This document shows positions 1-7,933 of a stretch of DNA of 35,704 nt, piece after piece. The translations under genes and the position numbers were made by a program. The notes beneath the pieces were generated by a model. The model was given only the letters and a program-made list of their open reading frames with translations. It searched no databases and had not been told where the DNA came from. Location: NCBI GenBank assembly GCA_019429465.1, contig JAHYIV010000031.1, positions 1 to 35,704 on the forward strand, in the 5' to 3' direction. How positions within the stretch are numbered: position 1 is the first letter of the stretch; every line of letters begins with the position of its first letter. The DNA comes from Desulfoarculaceae bacterium (GTDB lineage Bacteria; Desulfobacterota; Desulfobulbia; Desulfobulbales; Desulfocapsaceae).

Positions 1-265
1 CAGCAGTATGAGCAGAAAAGGTAATTGCTGGGACAATGCGGTGGCTGAGAGCTTTTTTGGCACTTTGCAGACCGAGCGGGTGTTTTCTTCAAGTTATATG
101 ACAAGCGATGCGGCCAGAAAGGACATCATTGACTATATCGAAATATTTTACAACAGCAGAAGACGTCATTCATATTTGGGTTACATGAGCCCAAAAGAAT
201 TTGAGAAAAAGTGGCTTCTTAAAAAAGCCACTTAGTAAACTGTCCAATTTTACTTGACCACCTCA
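1..265 (+). mobile_element. IS3-family insertion sequence, right end only
   Basis: This is the 3' part of an IS3-family element; the rest lies to the left of the window. It holds the C-terminal end of the transposase and about 30 bases of right terminal sequence ending in CCTCA near position 265. The terminal bases fit the TG...CA ends of the family, but the left end is not available for comparison. The next base starts a palindrome (AGGTGCCG at 266), so the element sits against an intergenic palindrome array. Confidence 0.8.
2..235 (+). CDS. IS3-family transposase OrfB, C-terminal fragment
   Basis: This is the C-terminal end of an rve/DDE integrase-type transposase (OrfB). The reading frame is open from the window edge, so the gene is 5'-truncated by the window rather than necessarily broken. 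The stretch [16 protein letters not shown] is the highly conserved block that carries the last catalytic acidic residue (the E of AESFF). The following [20 protein letters not shown] motif is typical of the IS3/IS2/IS150 groups. The frame ends in TAG, about 30 bases before the presumed IS end. Whether the full element is intact cannot be judged here. Confidence 0.9.
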   Translation, partial: SSMSRKGNCWDNAVAESFFGTLQTERVFSSSYMTSDAARKDIIDYIEIFYNSRRRHSYLGYMSPKEFEKKWLLKKAT

Positions 266-447
266 AGGTGCCGTAAACAAAAAGAGCAGAAAGGGCCTTG
301 CTCTTTTTGTAACGATGATGGCCTGTTGCTCTTGGCTGGAGCGCTTCATAAAAACAGCCGGAAAAAATCGGCTGCTTTTATGAAGCGCCATAAGGTGCCG
401 TAAACAAAAAGAGCAGAAAGGGCCTTGCTCATTTTGTAACGGCACCT
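266..447. repeat. Palindrome array, A-B-A arrangement (locus 1)
   Basis: Three hairpins lie in a row. A1 (266-310) has the arms ACAAAAAGAGCA and TGCTCTTTTTGT, a perfect 12-bp stem. B1 (341-388) has 20-base arms with a single G/T-type mismatch (GCGCTTCATAAAAACAGCCG and its partner). A2 (393-447) repeats about 38 bases of A1 nearly exactly and adds the closing arm CGGCACCT, giving a stem of about 22 bp. A2 overlaps the stop codon of speA, so it may act at the 3' end of that mRNA. A related A-B-A group lies near 25093-25266. It resembles REP/BIME-type clusters in layout; no known REP family was recognised. Confidence 0.75.
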
Positions 448-2362
448 AAATTTTCAGATAGGTATAGTCAGCCAGGCAGTTTTCATAGAAATCAACGAGC
501 CGGACCCCTTCCCGGGGCAGGATCTTGCCCTGCTGCACCTGCCGATCAATCTCTTTCTTGATGGTTCTGGCCATAAGCTCCGGATTGTACTGCATGGTGG
601 TCAAGACCTGCTGGGCGGAGGACCCCTTGATCATCTCTTCTATATAAAAATCATTGGGATCGTCATCATCGCAGTAGATATGCACCTCGTTGAGACGGCC
701 AAAGAGGTTGTGCATATCCCCCATCACGTCCTGATAGGCCCCGGTGAGAAAGAGGCCGATATAGTACTCTTCACCCGGTTGCAGGGTGTGCAGGAGCAGG
801 GTTTTTTCATACCCGCCCTTGGCAATAAAACGGTCAATCTTGCCATCGGAGTCACAGGTGATATCCACCAGTGAACAACGCACATCCGGCTGTTCATCCA
901 GGCGCATGACGGGCATGATGGGCAGGAGCTGCTTGATGGCCCAGGTGTCGGCCGCCGACTGAAAGATGGAGAAATTACAGAGATACTGGCTGGCCTGCAG
1001 CTCGCCAAGCCGTTGCAGTTCTTCGGGGATAAACGACTGCCCTTCCGCAATCTTCTGGATCCGGGCAAGCGTCGTCCAGTAGAGGGTCTCGATCTTGGCC
1101 CGCTCGCCAATGGAGATCACCCCGAAACGGAAGGCGCTGATAGAATCATCCTTGCACTGCTGGATATCGTTGAATATCGCCTGGTAATTACTGTCATCCA
1201 GCTCACCGGCCGAACCACGCATGGTGGAGACCAGATTATGCTCTTCCACCTCGCGCTCGGTGCTGAGTTTATTCCTGGTCTGATGGATATTATCAATCAC
1301 ATTGGTGATCACGCAGGAATGGTGGGCGGTGACGAAACGGCCGCTCTCGCTGACAATATGGGGATGGGCAACACCTGCCTGATCACAGATATACTGAAGG
1401 CCATCAATGATATCAAAGGCATAGTCCTCAAGGGTGTAATTCCTGGAGGAGTCACTGGTCGAACGGGAGCCGTCATAATCAACACCCAGGCCGCCGCCTA
1501 CATCAAAGTATTCCAGAGGAAGATCGAGGGCCACCAGATCGACAAAGATGCGGCCGGCCTCGGCGATGGCCTCCTTGATAAAGCGGATGTCCGGGATCTG
1601 GCTGCCGACATGGAAGTGCAGGAGCTTCAGACAGTGGGCCATGCCCTCCTGCCTGAGCAGCGCCACCCCGCTGAGGATCTCGCTGCAGGTAAGACCGAAC
1701 TTGCCCTTTTCGCCGCTGGCGCCGGCCCAGCGGCCAGTGCCATGGGCCGCCAGCTTGGCACGGATCCCGATCATCGGCTCGACCCCCAACTCCTTGGCCA
1801 GCCTGATAATCAGGGCGAACTCTGAAAACCGTTCTACCACAATGATGATCTTGCGCCCCAGCCTGCGGCCGAGCAGGGCCAGACGGATATAGTCCTCATC
1901 CTTGTAGCCGTTGAGTATGGTCAGGGCATTGCGGTTATCGTTCAGGGCCAGTGCCGCCAGCAGTTCCGGTTTGGAACCGGCCTCCAGGCCGTAATCAAAG
2001 GGCTGACCGGCGTCAATGATCTCTTCGACCACCTCCCGCATCTGATTGACCTTGACCGGATAAACCCCTAAAAATTGACCCTGATACTCACACTCTTCAA
2101 TCACCGCTCGAAAGGTGGTGTTGAGGAGGCGCACCTGGGAGCGGAGGATATCGTGGAAGCGGAGGACAGCGGGGAAGGAGATGTTCAGATTCTTGATCTC
2201 CTCAATAACCTCGAGAAAGTCAATGGTGGGACCATCTGTCCGCTTTTCAGGCAGAACGCAGAGATGCCCCTTGCTGTTGACCGCAAAATAGCCGTTCCCC
2301 CAATGGCTGACATGGTAGCGATCGCTGTTTTCAGCGGCTATCAGGGCACGATCATTGCTCAT
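446..2362 (-). CDS. speA: Biosynthetic arginine decarboxylase
   Basis: This enzyme decarboxylates arginine to agmatine in the PLP-dependent, cytoplasmic first step of the agmatine route to putrescine. The 638-residue product fits the family length (about 630-660). K104 in GVYPVKVNQ is the expected PLP lysine. Other seen landmarks are HFHVGSQ, the glycine-rich YFDVGGGLGVDYDG phosphate-binding stretch and the SESGR motif. The frame is open further upstream, but the start at 2362 is preferred because GGAGG lies six bases ahead and the residues before it do not look like this family. The start overlaps the end of speB by 11 bp, so the two are probably translationally coupled. The stop codon overlaps a palindrome (393-447). 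Confidence 0.95.
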   Translation of the reverse strand: MSNDRALIAAENSDRYHVSHWGNGYFAVNSKGHLCVLPEKRTDGPTIDFLEVIEEIKNLNISFPAVLRFHDILRSQVRLLNTTFRAVIEECEYQGQFLGVYPVKVNQMREVVEEIIDAGQPFDYGLEAGSKPELLAALALNDNRNALTILNGYKDEDYIRLALLGRRLGRKIIIVVERFSEFALIIRLAKELGVEPMIGIRAKLAAHGTGRWAGASGEKGKFGLTCSEILSGVALLRQEGMAHCLKLLHFHVGSQIPDIRFIKEAIAEAGRIFVDLVALDLPLEYFDVGGGLGVDYDGSRSTSDSSRNYTLEDYAFDIIDGLQYICDQAGVAHPHIVSESGRFVTAHHSCVITNVIDNIHQTRNKLSTEREVEEHNLVSTMRGSAGELDDSNYQAIFNDIQQCKDDSISAFRFGVISIGERAKIETLYWTTLARIQKIAEGQSFIPEELQRLGELQASQYLCNFSIFQSAADTWAIKQLLPIMPVMRLDEQPDVRCSLVDITCDSDGKIDRFIAKGGYEKTLLLHTLQPGEEYYIGLFLTGAYQDVMGDMHNLFGRLNEVHIYCDDDDPNDFYIEEMIKGSSAQQVLTTMQYNPELMARTIKKEIDRQVQQGKILPREGVRLVDFYENCLADYTYLKI

Positions 2363-3266
2363 CTTCATCCTCCCGCTGAAAGGCCAGGACCAGCTCCCTG
2401 ACCACCTTGGTGGCAAACACATCACTGTTGCCGGTGGCATCAACCGGAGGGGACAGTTCCACCACATCGGCCGCCACCATGTTTTTATGGCGCAGGGCCT
2501 GGATGATCCTGATAAAAGAGAAGAAATCCTGACCGCCGGGTTCCGGAGTACCGGTCCCGGGGAGATAGGCGGGATCAAAGTAATCAAGATCAAGGGTGAG
2601 ATAGATGGGGCGTCCTGCCGGCTGTGCCTCGATAAAGGCGACAAAGGCATCGAGGCTGGGTGCCAGGGTCTGATTTTCCCGCATCCAGGCATATTCATCC
2701 TTGGTGCCGGAACGGATACCGAACTGGAGCAGCTGATGGCCCGGCCCGAAATGATCCAGGGCCCTCTTGATCACCGAGGCATGGGAATAATGATATCCCT
2801 GGTAGCCATCCCGCAGATCGGCATGGGCATCGAGATGCAGGAGAAGCAGATCAGGATAGGCCTGAAGATACCTGGCGATAAAGGAATAGGAGATAGAATG
2901 CTCTCCGCCCAGGGCCAGGAATTTAATGCCCTCCGCGGCAAGATCAAGGTCCCCGACCAGCTCGCTGAACCGTTCGTGGGCCGCCAGGAAATCCTGATGG
3001 GCATCGCCGCTCTGACCCACAATAAGATTGCCCAGGTCATAAAAGGGGGTGGTTTCCTCCAGATCCAGATCCAGATACGGAGAGTAACTTTCGATATCAA
3101 AGGCGACATCGCGGATGGCATCCGGACCAATGGCCGTCCCCTTGCGAAAGCAGGCGGTACCGTCAAAACCGAAGCCGATCATGTTCAGGCTGTGCGGCTG
3201 CGGCCGTAAAGCAGCTCTGGCTGTTCGATAGAGACGCTTGGGTGGTTGTAATAATGGTTGAGTCAT
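2352..3266 (-). CDS. speB: Agmatinase (ureohydrolase family)
   Basis: This enzyme hydrolyses agmatine to putrescine and urea. The 304-residue product carries the binuclear manganese site of the arginase/agmatinase family: H123 in GGEHS, D146, H148 and D150 in HLDAHADLRDGY, and D226 and D228 in LDLDYFDPAYLPGTGTPEPGG. The last motif (PGTGTPEPGG) favours agmatinase over arginase. The start at 3266 follows GAGGTG with seven bases between. It lies 25 bp after the TolC-like gene and overlaps speA by 11 bp. Together speB and speA give a complete arginine-to-putrescine route; no urease or spermidine synthase is in the window. Confidence 0.94.
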   Translation of the reverse strand: MTQPLLQPPKRLYRTARAALRPQPHSLNMIGFGFDGTACFRKGTAIGPDAIRDVAFDIESYSPYLDLDLEETTPFYDLGNLIVGQSGDAHQDFLAAHERFSELVGDLDLAAEGIKFLALGGEHSISYSFIARYLQAYPDLLLLHLDAHADLRDGYQGYHYSHASVIKRALDHFGPGHQLLQFGIRSGTKDEYAWMRENQTLAPSLDAFVAFIEAQPAGRPIYLTLDLDYFDPAYLPGTGTPEPGGQDFFSFIRIIQALRHKNMVAADVVELSPPVDATGNSDVFATKVVRELVLAFQREDEDEQ

Positions 3267-3291
3267 TGTGGACACCTCATACTGGTTGTAT

Positions 3292-4677
3292 TCATTCCTT
3301 CCCTCGTTCCAACTGGCCGGCCTCGGTAATCCAGCCCCCGCCCATGGCCTTATAGACGGCGACATGGGCCCCGAGCTGAGTATACCTGAGCTGAGCCCGG
3401 GCCAGCTTATTAGCAAACAGTGCCCGCTCCGCATCGAGCACCGGCAGATAGCTGGAGCTACCGGCGTCAAACTGCAACCGGGCCAGAAGGGCATACTCCT
3501 CCAGGGCCAGGATCTGTCGCTGCCGGGCGTCGAGCTCTTCCCGGCCCTTGACCATCTGGATCAGGACATCTTCGACCTCTTTAAAGCTGGACAGCACCGT
3601 CTGCTGATAGTGAAACAGCGCCTGCTGCTGCAGGGCTTCGGCCTGTTTCACCTGGCCGGAGATGGCGCCGAAATTGACGATCGGTCCGGTGGCGGCCCCG
3701 GCCACTGACCAGAACCCGGTACCGGAGTGCAATAAGGTGCCGAGATCAGGACTGGCAGTGCCCAAGGCCCCGGTAAGTGAAATGCGGGGGAAATATTCGG
3801 CCCTGGCCACCCCGATTCCGGCATTAGCGGCCACCAGTTCCTGTTCAGCCTGGATGATGTCGGGACGCCGCGTAAGCAGCCGGGAGGGCAGCCCCGCCGG
3901 GATGCCGGGGCCGGTCAACTGATCCAGGGCCTTGCCCCGGGGAATCGTTCCCGGCGGACGACCGAGCAATAAGGAGAGCAGATTTTCCTGCTGGCGAATC
4001 AACGATTCATAACGGGGAACGGCCTGACGGGCAGATTCATACTGGGATTCAAGCTGGGAGAGTTCAAGCTGGGAAATCGCGCCGTGATGAAAGCGAATCC
4101 GGAAGAGATCAAGACCCTCAGCATAGGATGCTTCGGTTTCACGGGCAATCTCAAGCTGCTGATCCAGGCCACGGAGAACAATATAGTTACTGGCCACACT
4201 GCTGACAACCGTCATGACCACCGCCCGACGACCGGCCTCACTCCCGGCAATCCGGGCCCGGGCAGCCTCGGAAGAACGCCGGATCCGGCCCCAGAGATCC
4301 AGCTCCCAGGAACTGTTGAATGCGGCCTGATACCTCTCTGCGCTCTGACCAGCGGTGCCATCACGTCTGCCGGACCCACCGGCTTCGATCTGCGGGAAAT
4401 AGCGGGAACGGCTGGTCTCGAGCACCCCGAGATACTGATCCACCCGGGCCGCGGCTAACCGCAAATCCAGGTTTCCCCGCATCGCTGTGATAATCAGTTC
4501 ATCGAGTACCGGATCTCCAAACTGTTGCCACCATTGGACATTGGCCAGGTCGATGACTGCCTCGTATTCAACATTCCACTTTTCCGGGATATCACCGCCC
4601 GGCCTGACATACTCAGGTCCCACAGTAAAACAGGAGGTCAGCAACAAGGCCATCAAACAGAACAGGAGATTACGCAT
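3292..4677 (-). CDS. NodT/TolC-family outer-membrane efflux lipoprotein
   Basis: This is an outer-membrane channel for tripartite (RND or MacAB-type) efflux. The first 20 or so residues form a lipoprotein signal ending in the lipobox LLTSC, so the mature protein should be lipid-anchored, as in NodT, OprM and CusC. FTVGPEYVRP and the WWQQFGDPVLDELI block are typical of this family, and two outer-membrane efflux repeats follow, with long coiled-coil segments. The length (461 aa) is usual. The ATG at 4677 is chosen over a GTG four codons upstream because the AAGGTGG ribosome site overlaps that GTG. It is first in a probable operon with speB and speA, without its own pump or adaptor; the exporter genes at 19884-24150 lack a channel and might use it. 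Confidence 0.9.
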   Translation of the reverse strand: MRNLLFCLMALLLTSCFTVGPEYVRPGGDIPEKWNVEYEAVIDLANVQWWQQFGDPVLDELIITAMRGNLDLRLAAARVDQYLGVLETSRSRYFPQIEAGGSGRRDGTAGQSAERYQAAFNSSWELDLWGRIRRSSEAARARIAGSEAGRRAVVMTVVSSVASNYIVLRGLDQQLEIARETEASYAEGLDLFRIRFHHGAISQLELSQLESQYESARQAVPRYESLIRQQENLLSLLLGRPPGTIPRGKALDQLTGPGIPAGLPSRLLTRRPDIIQAEQELVAANAGIGVARAEYFPRISLTGALGTASPDLGTLLHSGTGFWSVAGAATGPIVNFGAISGQVKQAEALQQQALFHYQQTVLSSFKEVEDVLIQMVKGREELDARQRQILALEEYALLARLQFDAGSSSYLPVLDAERALFANKLARAQLRYTQLGAHVAVYKAMGGGWITEAGQLERGKE

Positions 4678-4710
4678 GACTGCTTCCACCTTGCATCAAC
4701 TATCAAAATA

Positions 4711-4786
4711 ACTCCGATGACCGGGATAAGTACCTTTTGCAGATTATTTTCTTGTAAAAAACAAAAAAATAATCTGCAAGGCACTC
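4711..4786 (+). repeat. 76-bp two-hairpin repeat, copy 1
   Basis: This is the first of four copies of a dispersed element. It has a small CCG-ATGA-CGG hairpin, then a long AT-rich stem with arms GTACCTTTTGCAGATTATTTT and its near-complement ending AATCTGCAAGGCACT around an A-rich loop. It lies between the 3' end of the citrate synthase gene and the start of the TolC-like gene. The other copies are at 17829, 29681 and 32501, all in the same orientation. Confidence 0.85.
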
Positions 4787-4816
4787 AAATGAGAGGAGCG
4801 CTCACTCCCTATGAAT

Positions 4817-5968
4817 TCATCTCTCCTCAATGGGGACATACGGGTGCAGGGCAGGCCCGATATAACGGGCGCTAGGCCGGATCAAACGGTTATTGCGCCA
4901 CTGCTCAAAGACATGAGCAGACCAGCCCACCGCCCGGCTCATGGCAAAGATGGGGGTGAACAAATCGGTGGGAATGCCCATGGCCCGATAAAGGGTGCCG
5001 CTGTAGAAGTCTACATTAGGAAAGACCTTGGAGTTGGCCAGCATGGTCTTTTCAACAACCTGGGCGATCTCAAAAAATCGGGTATCGCCGGCCTGGCGGG
5101 TAATCTTCTCGGCATACTCCCTCATGACACTGACCCGCGGGTCTTCACACTTATAGACCCGATGGCCAAAGCCGGGGACCTTACCCTTGGCAGCCAGACG
5201 ATTCAAGATCCACGACTCCGCCTGCTCCGGCGTGCCAATGGCCTCAAACATTTCCATCACTTCCGCATTGGCCCCTCCGTGCAACGGACCTTTCAGCGCT
5301 CCGATGGCGCTGGTCATTGATGAATAGATATCGGACATGGTGGCGGCGGTGACCCGGGCGGCAAAGGTCGAGGCATTCAGTTCATGATCGGCATGGAGGA
5401 TGAGGGCCACATCGAGGGCATGGACAATCTCCGGGTCAGGCTCTACTCCCTGCAGGGTATAGAGAAAATTATAGGCAATACCATGATTGGGAATAGGGTC
5501 AATGGGCTCCTGACCATCCTGTAAGCGATGATGGGCGGCGATGATCAGCGGAATACGTTCCGTTATGCGCTGGGCCTTGCGCAGACAGGCATCCAAACGG
5601 GTATTGCCGCTGTCAGGATCCCAATGGCCGAGGAAAGAGACGGCTGTGCGCAGCACCTCCATGGCAGTGGAGGTGCGCGGAAACATCCGCAGGACCATGG
5701 AGGTTTCTACCGGCAACACCATACCGCCGGAAAAACCATCAAGAAAGGCCCGGAACTCTGTGGTTCCCGGCAACCTGCCGTACCAGAGCAGATAGGCCAC
5801 TTCTTCAAATGTGGAACTTCTGGCCAGCTCAATGGCATCATAGCCACGATAGACCAGACGTCCTTCCTGGCCATCGATAAAACAGATGGCGGAGTCGCAG
5901 GCGATGACATCGGCCAGACCTTGTTCTTTATCTTTACTGGGTGTTTTCCGGCACACGGGTGTTGGCAT
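4817..5968 (-). CDS. gltA: Citrate synthase (Si-type) or 2-methylcitrate synthase
   Basis: This enzyme condenses acetyl-CoA (or propionyl-CoA) with oxaloacetate. The 383-residue product is of the short class that includes archaeal and Gram-positive citrate synthases and PrpC. The catalytic triad is visible: H230 in LHGGANAEVM, H269 in GFGHRVYK and D320 in NVDFYSGTLY. HADHELNASTF is also conserved. Sequence alone does not separate citrate from methylcitrate synthase, and no prpB or prpD lies nearby. The start at 5968 has AGGAG eight bases upstream. The upstream spacer carries two tandem dyads (5992-6046), so the gene is probably under a specific regulator. The gene diverges from cbiK. Confidence 0.9.
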   Translation of the reverse strand: MPTPVCRKTPSKDKEQGLADVIACDSAICFIDGQEGRLVYRGYDAIELARSSTFEEVAYLLWYGRLPGTTEFRAFLDGFSGGMVLPVETSMVLRMFPRTSTAMEVLRTAVSFLGHWDPDSGNTRLDACLRKAQRITERIPLIIAAHHRLQDGQEPIDPIPNHGIAYNFLYTLQGVEPDPEIVHALDVALILHADHELNASTFAARVTAATMSDIYSSMTSAIGALKGPLHGGANAEVMEMFEAIGTPEQAESWILNRLAAKGKVPGFGHRVYKCEDPRVSVMREYAEKITRQAGDTRFFEIAQVVEKTMLANSKVFPNVDFYSGTLYRAMGIPTDLFTPIFAMSRAVGWSAHVFEQWRNNRLIRPSARYIGPALHPYVPIEER

Positions 5969-5991
5969 ATGATTACTCCTGATTATAGTAA

Positions 5992-6062
5992 AATATGATA
6001 GGTATCATACTTGTAAATATAGTAATATGACAGGTATCATACTTGTGGTGTTCAAAGAACAC
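5992..6062. promoter_or_regulatory. Tandem operator-like dyads upstream of citrate synthase
   Basis: A 23-base unit, AATATGATAGGTATCATACTTGT, is repeated 32 bp later with one change (5992-6014 and 6024-6046), about three helical turns apart. The first unit holds the dyad ATGATA-GG-TATCAT. A separate dyad GTGTTC-AAA-GAACAC follows at 6048-6062. The spacer lies between the divergent gltA and cbiK genes, so one or two regulators may bind here. No cobalamin-riboswitch core was seen ahead of cbiK. Confidence 0.6.
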
Positions 6063-6219
6063 TTGATTCGATTTACCGACATTGTACTCTTGCAAATGTA
6101 ACAGGAAAAGCCGGAGAACGGAATAAAAAATTTGCAGACACTCTCCCCTGCACCCGCACCGGCAGCCTCCTGACAAAAGTGCCCGTCAATCCATCAACGA
6201 CCTTCTCTCAAGGAAAACA

Positions 6220-7005
6220 ATGAACCCCACACCTATTGTTATCGCCGCCTTTGGCACAACCACAAAGGCCCTGGCCAGTTATGACTATCTGGACGCCCGG
6301 ATCAGAGGTCACTTCCCCGACCATGAGATTCTCTGGGCCTATTCCTCACGCATGGTCAAAGACAAGGTCGTGGGTCAGCAACAGATGATTGCCAACCCCC
6401 ACGTGGTTCTGGATCAATTATATCGCCGGCATTCCCCGTGGGCAGTCGTGCAGTCACTCCACCTGCTCGGCGGACATGAGTTCAGCCGTCTGGTTGCAGA
6501 GACCGATAAAAGCCCCATCCGGACCTCAATCGGCCTGCCCCTTCTCAGCTCGCCGGAGGATTTCCTGACCTTCTGCACCAGCCTGGCGCCCCTGATCAAG
6601 GCCCATCCCGATGAGGCCATCCTCCTGGTGGGACACGGTACAGACCATCCTGCCTGGTGCGCCTACCCTGCCCTCCAATATTTCATGCGCCGACACTTTG
6701 GCCCCAGGATCTTTGTCGGAGTCATTGAAGGATCTCCGGCAAGCACGGAGGTCATTGCCGACATCACCGCCTCCGGCCACAAGAAGGTGCGCATTATCCC
6801 TCTGCTGCTGGTGGCAGGCATGCATTTTCACCGGGATCTGACCGGAGGCCGCCCTGACTCCTGGACGACCCTGCTATCCCAGGCAGATATCAGTGTCGAA
6901 ATTATTGGCCAGGGGATCGGCACCTTGCCGGCCATCAGCGACATGTTCTGTCGGCATATAGAAGATGCCCTGGCCATAATCCCTGACCATAAGGCACCTG
7001 CTTAA
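6220..7005 (+). CDS. cbiK: Anaerobic sirohydrochlorin cobaltochelatase, CbiK type
   Basis: This enzyme inserts Co2+ into sirohydrochlorin (factor II) at the start of the anaerobic cobalamin pathway. The 261-residue product has the family's active-site histidines: H139 in LVGHGTDHPAW and H202 in AGMHFHRDLTGG. The N-terminal IVIAAFGTTTKAL and the LLGGHEF motif are also typical. No signal peptide is present, so this is the cytoplasmic type rather than the periplasmic CbiK known from Desulfovibrio. Other cobalamin genes are not nearby. The gene stands alone between gltA and dsrC; AAGGAAAAC precedes the ATG. Confidence 0.93.
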   Translation: MNPTPIVIAAFGTTTKALASYDYLDARIRGHFPDHEILWAYSSRMVKDKVVGQQQMIANPHVVLDQLYRRHSPWAVVQSLHLLGGHEFSRLVAETDKSPIRTSIGLPLLSSPEDFLTFCTSLAPLIKAHPDEAILLVGHGTDHPAWCAYPALQYFMRRHFGPRIFVGVIEGSPASTEVIADITASGHKKVRIIPLLLVAGMHFHRDLTGGRPDSWTTLLSQADISVEIIGQGIGTLPAISDMFCRHIEDALAIIPDHKAPA

Positions 7006-7164
7006 TATACCTGCTTCATTCAAAGGGCAGAAACGACAGACAAAGCCACAGCAAAACAAACTCGCAAAAAACCTCACCATGACAGACAATATACTACAAA
7101 TCAGTATGTTACGAGCACCAACCGCAGGCGCGTCCGCTTCTCCGAACACTGTCGGGACAGCTCC

Positions 7165-7198
7165 TGCCTGTTATCTTTCCGGAAAAAGATAATAGGCA
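7165..7198. promoter_or_regulatory. Dyad upstream of the dsrC promoter
   Basis: The arms TGCCTGTTATCTTT and AAAGATAATAGGCA form a 14-bp stem with one G/T-type mismatch around a six-base loop. The dyad ends 20 bp before the -35 box of dsrC. It could be an activator or repressor site, or the end of an upstream transcript. The rest of the 308-bp spacer 7006-7313 shows nothing else recognised apart from the promoter. Confidence 0.5.
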
Positions 7199-7218
7199 TA
7201 AAATGATTATCCATTCAC

Positions 7219-7248
7219 TTGACAAACCAAATCGCCTATAGTAATAAT
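7219..7248 (+). promoter_or_regulatory. Sigma70-type promoter of dsrC
   Basis: A perfect TTGACA (7219-7224) is followed after 18 bases by AATAAT (7243-7248), five of six matches to the -10 consensus. The predicted leader is about 60 bases and ends in a strong AAGGAGG site (7302-7308) five bases before the ATG. Confidence 0.65.
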
Positions 7249-7313
7249 TTAAAATCATTCCGGTGTAGAAACGGTGAAAACCACTTAACAATATTAATCG
7301 CAAGGAGGGTAAC

Positions 7314-7631
7314 ATGCCTACATTAGAACACAATGGATCCAAATTTGAGGTAGATGAAGATGGATTCCTGCTGAACGCTAAAGAATTTGACCAGAACTGG
7401 GTTGACTACGTAAAAAGCGTTGAGGGTATTAGTGAGATGACTGATGAGCACAACAAAGTGATTGCTGCTCTCCAGGAATACTACAAGAAAAATGGTATTG
7501 CCCCAATGGTACGTATTCTTTCCAAGACCACTGGCTTTCCATTGAAAAGAATCTACGAGCTGTTCCCATCTGGTCCTGGCAAGGGAGCCTGTAAAATGGC
7601 TGGCCTTCCAAAACCAACGGGTTGTGTATAA
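7314..7631 (+). CDS. dsrC: DsrC, sulfur-carrier partner of dissimilatory sulfite reductase
   Basis: DsrC receives the sulfite-derived sulfur from DsrAB as a trisulfide between its two C-terminal cysteines, which is later reduced via the DsrMKJOP membrane complex. The 105-residue product has the expected length and ends GACKMAGLPKPTGCV, with C93 and the penultimate C104 eleven residues apart. Both are retained, which separates true DsrC from TusE or RspA-like relatives that lack one or both. The gene is monocistronic: it has its own promoter, an AAGGAGG site and a strong terminator. dsrAB is not in the window; DsrC is commonly encoded apart from it. Its presence implies dissimilatory sulfur metabolism. 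Confidence 0.97.
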   Translation: MPTLEHNGSKFEVDEDGFLLNAKEFDQNWVDYVKSVEGISEMTDEHNKVIAALQEYYKKNGIAPMVRILSKTTGFPLKRIYELFPSGPGKGACKMAGLPKPTGCV

Positions 7632-7660
7632 TCCACTCGTTGATTGATCGGTTCATTAAA

Positions 7661-7695
7661 GGGGAGATACTGTTTACAGTATCTCCCCTTTTTTT
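7661..7695 (+). terminator. Rho-independent terminator of dsrC
   Basis: A stem of GGGGAGATACTG and CAGTATCTCCCC closes a four-base loop and is followed directly by seven T. This is the clearest terminator in the window. The remaining bases up to the end of the next gene (7696-7933) show no gene or repeat I can support. Confidence 0.92.
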
Positions 7696-7933
7696 ATGGA
7701 AAATTGCTCAATTTTATCCGAGAGTCGATCGGAGAGACGGCCGCGGAATGACGGAGCGAGCCAATGAACAACAGAGATGTGACACAACTGCTCCTTGACG
7801 CTGCATCCAGGCTATGCCTCTTACAACATACCTGGTGATGCCATCGGTAAAGAAAGGAAGTGGCAACAATGTGGATATTTGCGGCGCGAGATCAGTCCTT
7901 GATCCTAGACAAGCTGAACGGTTACGAAAAAAA

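Noticed and set aside
266..447. CRISPR array
   Set aside because: The repeated units are palindromes of different kinds with no regular spacer length, and no cas gene is in the window.
1013..1825. Plus-strand open frame of 270 codons
   Set aside because: It lies antisense to speA and shows no family motif.
6063..6219. Cobalamin riboswitch ahead of cbiK
   Set aside because: No recognisable core (GCCACTG box and associated stems) was found.
7730..7770. REP-like fragment GGAATGACGGAGCGAG
   Set aside because: Only a short likeness to REP half sites with no partner arm nearby.
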